Shown here: piece by piece, positions 59,948 through 64,000 of the stretch | How positions within the stretch are numbered: position 1 is the stretch's first letter | Layout of the letters: every line of letters begins with the position of its first letter | Assembly (NCBI RefSeq): GCF_000025345.1 | Contig: NC_013757.1 | Location: 3,968,001-4,032,000, forward strand | DNA from: Geodermatophilus obscurus DSM 43160 | Lineage (GTDB): Bacteria > Actinomycetota > Actinomycetes > Mycobacteriales > Geodermatophilaceae | Reading direction: 5' to 3' | Length of the DNA stretch: 64,000 nt | Notes under the pieces: generated by a model | What the model was told of the DNA's origin: nothing | The model's database searches: none | What the model saw: only the letters and a program-made list of their open reading frames with translations | Translations under genes and position numbers: made by a program

Positions 59948-61276
59948 TCATCCGTGGGCCTGGGCGGCCGCGGCCTCCTCGGGGTCCGTGGGCAGCGCCG
60001 TCCCCGCCGCGGCCGGCCGACGGGGGATCAGGAACGACATGGCCGCCGCGGCGATGCAGAGCGCCCCGGCCACCAGCCACGCGGGGTCGTAGGAGCCGGT
60101 CACGTCGCGGATCACGCCGCCGCCGAAGGCCGCGAACGCCGAGCCCACCTGGTGCGAGGCGAAGACCCAGCCGAACACCACCGGCGCCCGCGGACCGAAG
60201 AACTCGCGGCACAGCGCCAGCGTCGGCGGCACGGTGGCCACCCAGTCCAGGCCGTAGAACACGATGAACGCCACCATGCTGACGTGCAGGTCGGGCCCGA
60301 AGAGGGTCGGCAGCAGGAACAGCGACAGGCCGCGCAGCCCGTAGTAGGCCAGCAGCAGCACCCGCGGGTCGACGCGGTCGGTCAGCCAGCCGGAGAGCAC
60401 CGTGCCGGCGATGTCGAAGACCCCGACGACGGCGAGCAGCCCGGCCGCGGTGGTGATCGGCATGCCGTGGTCGTGCGCGGCCGGGATGAAGTGCGGCTGG
60501 ACCAGCCCGTTGGTCGACAGCCCGCAGATGAAGAAGCCCCCGGCCAGCAGCCAGAACGGCGTCGAGCGTACGGCCGACACCAGCCCGCGCACCGCCGTCC
60601 GCGCCGCGCCGGTGCGGACCGGGTCGACGTCGTCGGCCGCCGTTCCGCCGTAGGGCACGGCACCGACGTCGCGCGGCCGGTCGCGCAGCAGCCACAGCAC
60701 CAGGGGGACGACGGCCAGCGCGGCCGCAGTCGTGCCCAGTGACGCCGACCGCCAGCCCCAGGTCGTGTCGGCCCAGGCCACCAGCGGGAGGAACACCAGC
60801 TGCCCGGTCGCCCCGCCGGCGGTGAGGATCCCGGACACCAGACCGCGGCGGGCCACGAACCAGCGGCCGGTCACCGTCGCGACCAGCGACAACGCCATCG
60901 ACCCGGTGCCGAGGCCCACGAGGAAGCCCCACAGCAGCACCAGCTGCCAGCTCGCGGTCATGAAGACGGTGAGGCCGCTGCCGGTGGCCGTCAGCAGCAG
61001 CGCCCCGACCACGACCCGGCGGATGCCGAAGCGCTCCATCAGCGCGGCGGCGAACGGCGCGGTCAGCCCGTAGAGCGCCATGTTGACCGCGACCGCGGCG
61101 GAGATGGTCGTGACCGACCAGCCGAACTCCGCGCGCAGCGGCTCGATGAGGACCCCGGGCACCGCCCGGAACGCCGCGGCGCCGACCAGGGCCAGGAGGG
61201 TCACCCCGGCGACCCACCAGGCGGGGTGGACCCGGTGCGTGCGCGGCGCGGCGATGCTCGTCACGACGGAGAGCAT
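59948..61276 (-). CDS. MFS transporter, monocarboxylate-type
   Basis: A 442-residue protein with 12 helices: PAWWVAGVTLLALVGAAAFRAVPGV (landmark AFRAVPGVLIEPLRAEFGWS), NMALYGLTAPFAAALMERFGIRRV, TGRWFVARRGLVSGILTAGGATGQ, typical of the MCT/oxalate-formate group. The central loop is about 40 residues. ATG 61276 is used; GTG 61264 is an alternative. It diverges from the GlxA-type regulator over 60 bp; that regulator may control it. Confidence 0.9.
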   Translation of the reverse strand: MLSVVTSIAAPRTHRVHPAWWVAGVTLLALVGAAAFRAVPGVLIEPLRAEFGWSVTTISAAVAVNMALYGLTAPFAAALMERFGIRRVVVGALLLTATGSGLTVFMTASWQLVLLWGFLVGLGTGSMALSLVATVTGRWFVARRGLVSGILTAGGATGQLVFLPLVAWADTTWGWRSASLGTTAAALAVVPLVLWLLRDRPRDVGAVPYGGTAADDVDPVRTGAARTAVRGLVSAVRSTPFWLLAGGFFICGLSTNGLVQPHFIPAAHDHGMPITTAAGLLAVVGVFDIAGTVLSGWLTDRVDPRVLLLAYYGLRGLSLFLLPTLFGPDLHVSMVAFIVFYGLDWVATVPPTLALCREFFGPRAPVVFGWVFASHQVGSAFAAFGGGVIRDVTGSYDPAWLVAGALCIAAAAMSFLIPRRPAAAGTALPTDPEEAAAAQAHG

Positions 61277-61336
61277 GGCGGACGCCGCGGACGGGCGGAC
61301 AGTGGCCCGGCGGCCAACACGTGCAAGGATCCGGCC

Positions 61337-62356
61337 ATGACAGCAGGTCTCGGTCCGGCCGTGCTCACGGGCCCGGTCCACGACGTCGCCGTCCTGGCGC
61401 TGCCCGGCTCCATCGCCTTCGAGCTCGGCCTCCCGCACCGGCTGCTGGAGTCCGCGGTCGACGCCGACGGGCACCGGCTCTACCGCGTGCGGGTCGCCAC
61501 GCTCGACGGCGGGCCGGTCCGCACCTCCGCCGGGTACTCGATCACGCCCGAGCACGACGCCTCCCTGCTGGCCTCCGCCGGGACGGTCGTCGTCCCGGGG
61601 GTGCACGGGGGGCCGGCGATGACCGACGGCACGATCCCCGACGGGCTCGCCGACGCGCTGCGCACCGCCGCCGGGCACGCGCGGCTGGTGTCCATCTGCA
61701 CCGGCGCCTTCGTGCTCGCCGCGGCCGGCCTGCTCGAGAGGCGCCCGGCCACCACGCACTGGATGCACGCCGAGACGCTGCAGCGGCTGTTCCCGGCCGT
61801 CCGGGTCGACCCCGGGGTGCTCTTCGTCGACGACGGCGACGTGCTGACCTCCGCCGGCAACGCCGCCGGCATCGACCTGCTGTTGCACCTCGTCCGCCGC
61901 GACCACGGCTGCGAGGTGGCCAACCGGGTGGCGCGGCGCAACGTCGTCGCCCCGTGGCGGGAGGGCGGCCAGGCGCAGTTCGTCGAGCGGCCGCTGCCCG
62001 AGGTGGGGGACATCGGTACGGCGGCGACCCGCGCCTGGGCCGTCGAGCGGCTGGGCGAGCCGCTGACGCTGGCCGACCTCGCCGCGCACGCGCGGATGAG
62101 CGTGCGGACCTTCACCCGCCGCTTCCGCGACGAGACCGGTCTGTCGCCGTTGCGCTGGTTGGCCGGGCAGCGGCTGGCGCTCGCCCGCCAGCTGCTGGAG
62201 TCCACCGACGCGCCGATCAACCGGGTCGCCGACGAAGCGGGCTTCGGCACGCCGGCGTCCCTGCGCCAGCACCTGCGGGCCACCATCGGGGTGGCGCCGG
62301 GCACCTACCGGCGCAGCTACCGCGGCCGCGGTGTGACCGGCCCCTCCCCCGTCTGA
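61337..62356 (+). CDS. GlxA-family transcriptional regulator (DJ-1/PfpI + AraC)
   Basis: A 339-residue protein. Residues 10-200 form a DJ-1/PfpI-like domain: VAVLALPGSIAFELGLP, TVVVPGVHGGPAM, VSICTGAFVLAAAGLL with the Cys-elbow, and TSAGNAAGIDLLLHLV. Residues 230-330 form the AraC double helix-turn-helix: LADLAAHARMSVRTFTRRFRDETGLSPLRWL and INRVADEAGFGTPASLRQHLR (given as landmarks TLADLAAHARMSVRTF and EAGFGTPASLRQHL). AAGGA precedes ATG 61337. Divergent from the MFS gene, which is its probable target. Confidence 0.93.
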   Translation: MTAGLGPAVLTGPVHDVAVLALPGSIAFELGLPHRLLESAVDADGHRLYRVRVATLDGGPVRTSAGYSITPEHDASLLASAGTVVVPGVHGGPAMTDGTIPDGLADALRTAAGHARLVSICTGAFVLAAAGLLERRPATTHWMHAETLQRLFPAVRVDPGVLFVDDGDVLTSAGNAAGIDLLLHLVRRDHGCEVANRVARRNVVAPWREGGQAQFVERPLPEVGDIGTAATRAWAVERLGEPLTLADLAAHARMSVRTFTRRFRDETGLSPLRWLAGQRLALARQLLESTDAPINRVADEAGFGTPASLRQHLRATIGVAPGTYRRSYRGRGVTGPSPV

Positions 62357-62579
62357 CGGCACAGGCCGGCGCCGCGTCTGGTTGAGTAGCAGTACCGGCG
62401 TTGCCCTGCTGCCCATCCGGGGCGCAGGAACGGACGTCGGGCTGCGGCAGCGCCACCCCGGCGCGCCCGGCTGTCCGACGTCCCGCCGACGACGCGGTAC
62501 CCGGCCCTGCCCCGTGCAGGGCCGCTGGTGCGCTCGTGCCGGGTCGCCCGACGGCGAACCGAGCACCGAGGAACACCCC
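62357..62579. promoter_or_regulatory. 223-bp leader of the DEAD-box helicase gene
   Basis: This gap holds the promoter and a probably long 5' leader; a CGAGGAA ribosome site precedes ATG 62580. GAGTAGCAGTACCGG near 62383-62400 is a relatively AT-rich spot and may be part of a promoter. Long leaders often regulate cold-inducible helicases, but I see no conserved element to support that here. Confidence 0.35.
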
Positions 62580-64000
62580 ATGACCCCGCACGACCGGTCC
62601 ACTCCTGCCCCCGAGGGCACCCGCCGCCGCCGTGGCGGCCGCGGCCGGGGCAGCCGCCCCGACACCGCCCAGCAGGCCGCGCAGCAGCGGCCGGCGCCGA
62701 CCGCCGCGGCGGTTCCGGCCGCGGTCGTCCCGGCCGGCGCGCCCGCCACCGTGCTGCCCACCGACGCCACCTTCGCCGACCTCGGCGTCCCCGCCCCGCT
62801 GGTCGAGGTGCTGACCGCCAGCGGCATCACCGCACCGTTCCCGATCCAGGTCGCGACGCTGCCCGACAGCCTCGCCGGCCGTGACGTGCTCGGGCGCGGA
62901 CGCACCGGCTCGGGCAAGACGCTGGCCTTCAGCCTGCCGCTGGTCGCTCGCCTCGCCGCCTCGGTCAGCCGGCGGCAGCCGAAGCGGCCCCGCTCGCTGA
63001 TCCTCGTCCCCACCCGCGAGCTGGCCAACCAGGTCGCCGCCGTCGTCGACCCGATGGCCCGCGCCCTGGGCATGAAGACGACGACGATCTTCGGTGGTGT
63101 CGGCCAGAACCCGCAGGTGCAGGCGCTGGCCGGTGGCATAGACGTCCTGATCGCCTGCCCCGGCCGGCTCGAGGACCTCATCGGCCAGGGCCACTGCGAC
63201 CTCGGCGCCGTCGAGATCACCATCCTCGACGAGGCCGATCACATGGCCGATCTGGGCTTCCTGCCCGGCGTCAAGCGCCTCATGGACCGCACCCCGGAGG
63301 TCGGCCAGCGGCTGCTCTTCTCGGCCACGCTGGACAACGGCGTCGACGTGCTGGTCAAGCGCTACCTGAGCAACCCGGTCACGCACTCGGTCGACCCGGC
63401 CGTGGCCCCGGTCAGCACCATGACCCACCACGTCCTGCAGGTGCAGACCGCAGACAAGGCCGAGGTCGTCCGCCAGCTGGCGTCCGGGCTGGGCCGCAGC
63501 GTGCTGTTCACCCGCACCAAGCACCAGGCCAAGAAGCTGGCCAAGCAGCTGACCGCGTCGGGCATCCCGGCCGTCGACCTGCACGGCAACCTCAGCCAGA
63601 ACGCCCGTGAGCGCAACCTCGAGGCGTTCACCACGGGTGCCAGCCGGGTGCTGTGCGCCACCGACATCGCGGCGCGTGGCATCCACGTCGACGACGTCGC
63701 ACTCGTCGTGCACGTCGACCCGCCGGCAGAGCACAAGGCCTACCTGCACCGCTCGGGCCGCACCGCCCGCGCCGGTGCCGAGGGCGCCGTCGTCACCGTG
63801 TCGACGCCCGACCAGGCCGGCGAGGTCCGCACCCTGGCCCGCCAGGCCGGCATCGCCCCGAAGGTCAGCGTCGTCCGCCCGGGCGCGGCGGAGATCACCG
63901 AGCTGACCGGGCCGGCCGCCCCGCACGTCGAGCCGGCGCCCGCGCCGGAGCCCCAGCCGCAGGGCCAGGGCGGCGGCCGGCGCCGCCGTCCGGCGGGCGG
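62580..64000 (+). CDS. DEAD-box RNA helicase, 3' end cut by the window
   Basis: About 473 residues visible. An Arg/Gly-rich and Ala/Pro-rich tail (1-60) is followed by the helicase core: FADLGVPAPLVEVL with Q motif FPIQ, RGRTGSGKTLAF, PTRELANQV, FGGVGQNPQ, CPGRLEDL, LDEADHMADLGF, FSATLD, then domain 2 with LFTRTKHQAKKLAK, CATDIAARGIHVDDV and HRSGRTARAG. After the core the protein continues with Pro/Gln/Gly/Arg-rich sequence to the window edge. It unwinds RNA in ribosome assembly or mRNA decay; RhlE-like. Confidence 0.95.
   Translation, partial: MTPHDRSTPAPEGTRRRRGGRGRGSRPDTAQQAAQQRPAPTAAAVPAAVVPAGAPATVLPTDATFADLGVPAPLVEVLTASGITAPFPIQVATLPDSLAGRDVLGRGRTGSGKTLAFSLPLVARLAASVSRRQPKRPRSLILVPTRELANQVAAVVDPMARALGMKTTTIFGGVGQNPQVQALAGGIDVLIACPGRLEDLIGQGHCDLGAVEITILDEADHMADLGFLPGVKRLMDRTPEVGQRLLFSATLDNGVDVLVKRYLSNPVTHSVDPAVAPVSTMTHHVLQVQTADKAEVVRQLASGLGRSVLFTRTKHQAKKLAKQLTASGIPAVDLHGNLSQNARERNLEAFTTGASRVLCATDIAARGIHVDDVALVVHVDPPAEHKAYLHRSGRTARAGAEGAVVTVSTPDQAGEVRTLARQAGIAPKVSVVRPGAAEITELTGPAAPHVEPAPAPEPQPQGQGGGRRRRPAG

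Noticed and set aside
1-64000. CRISPR arrays, tRNA or rRNA genes, transposases, phage integrases
   Set aside because: I looked for repeat-spacer patterns, CCA-ended cloverleaf regions and DDE or recombinase motifs and found none.

Overview
The window is a very GC-rich chromosomal segment (my impression from reading is over 70% G+C) with many GTG starts, tight GTGA/ATGA start-stop overlaps and no insertion sequences, tRNA, rRNA or CRISPR arrays that I can see. Lipoproteins, HelR-type RNA polymerase ATPase, PAS/GAF/PP2C sigma-regulation proteins, Excalibur and DUF1206 proteins and the gene style suggest a high-GC actinobacterium, most probably of the Geodermatophilaceae type (Blastococcus, Geodermatophilus, Modestobacter). 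The family assignment is inference; no marker gene settles it.

Layout. 1-12.8 kb: an accessory catabolic island. A minus-strand operon carries a TAXI solute-binding lipoprotein, a DUF1850 protein, a fused TRAP permease, a DUF6282 metallohydrolase-like protein, an unusual fusion of a beta-decarboxylating dehydrogenase with an Ldh2-type 2-hydroxyacid dehydrogenase, an MFS transporter and an RraA-type aldolase that runs off the left edge. It diverges from a GntR/FCD regulator, an SDR and a second MFS transporter; a class III CoA-transferase closes the block. 13-23.5 kb: S9 peptidase, DUF1810, a glutathionyl-hydroquinone-reductase-like protein, an Excalibur protein, hypotheticals, a frameshifted SbnA-like PLP enzyme, an AlaX editing protein and two tandem monooxygenase-like paralogues. 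23.6-29.6 kb: a pair of acyl-CoA dehydrogenases and an RsbQ/RsbP-like stress-signalling pair. 29.8-38 kb: hemerythrin-like protein, mini zinc ribbon, alpha/beta hydrolase, HelR, an OleT-like CYP152 P450 and a SIR2 protein with a macro-like N-terminus. 38-45 kb: DUF1206 paralogues with a remnant copy, DUF2254, a reductase/thiolase pair and an MFS transporter. 45.3-50.3 kb: a complete branched-chain amino-acid type ABC operon in the order livF-G-H-M-J. 50.6-64 kb: STAS protein, a 1030-residue Hsp90-like ATPase divergent from PPK2, an aldehyde dehydrogenase/GMC oxidoreductase pair, MFS, a GlxA-type regulator and a DEAD-box helicase running off the right edge.

How the genes work together. The left island is readable as uptake (TRAP-TAXI), hydrolysis (DUF6282), oxidation and beta-decarboxylation (fusion enzyme) and aldol cleavage (RraA) of an unknown hydroxylated carboxylic acid. 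The RsbQ-like hydrolase and PAS-GAF-GAF-PP2C phosphatase probably form an energy or ligand sensing branch of partner switching; the STAS protein at 50.7 kb is a possible but unlinked target. The SIR2 protein is the best antiphage candidate.

Non-coding structure. A family of about 46-55 bp GC-rich inverted elements sits directly after stop codons at several places (about 23.5, 30.5, 34.1, 35.8, 42.5, 50.6 and 52.1 kb) and looks like a dispersed terminator family. Two long perfect hairpins (16641-16678, 45235-45266) and an exact 53-bp direct repeat (45045-45180) lie in other gaps. All calls are from reading the sequence; no database search was run.
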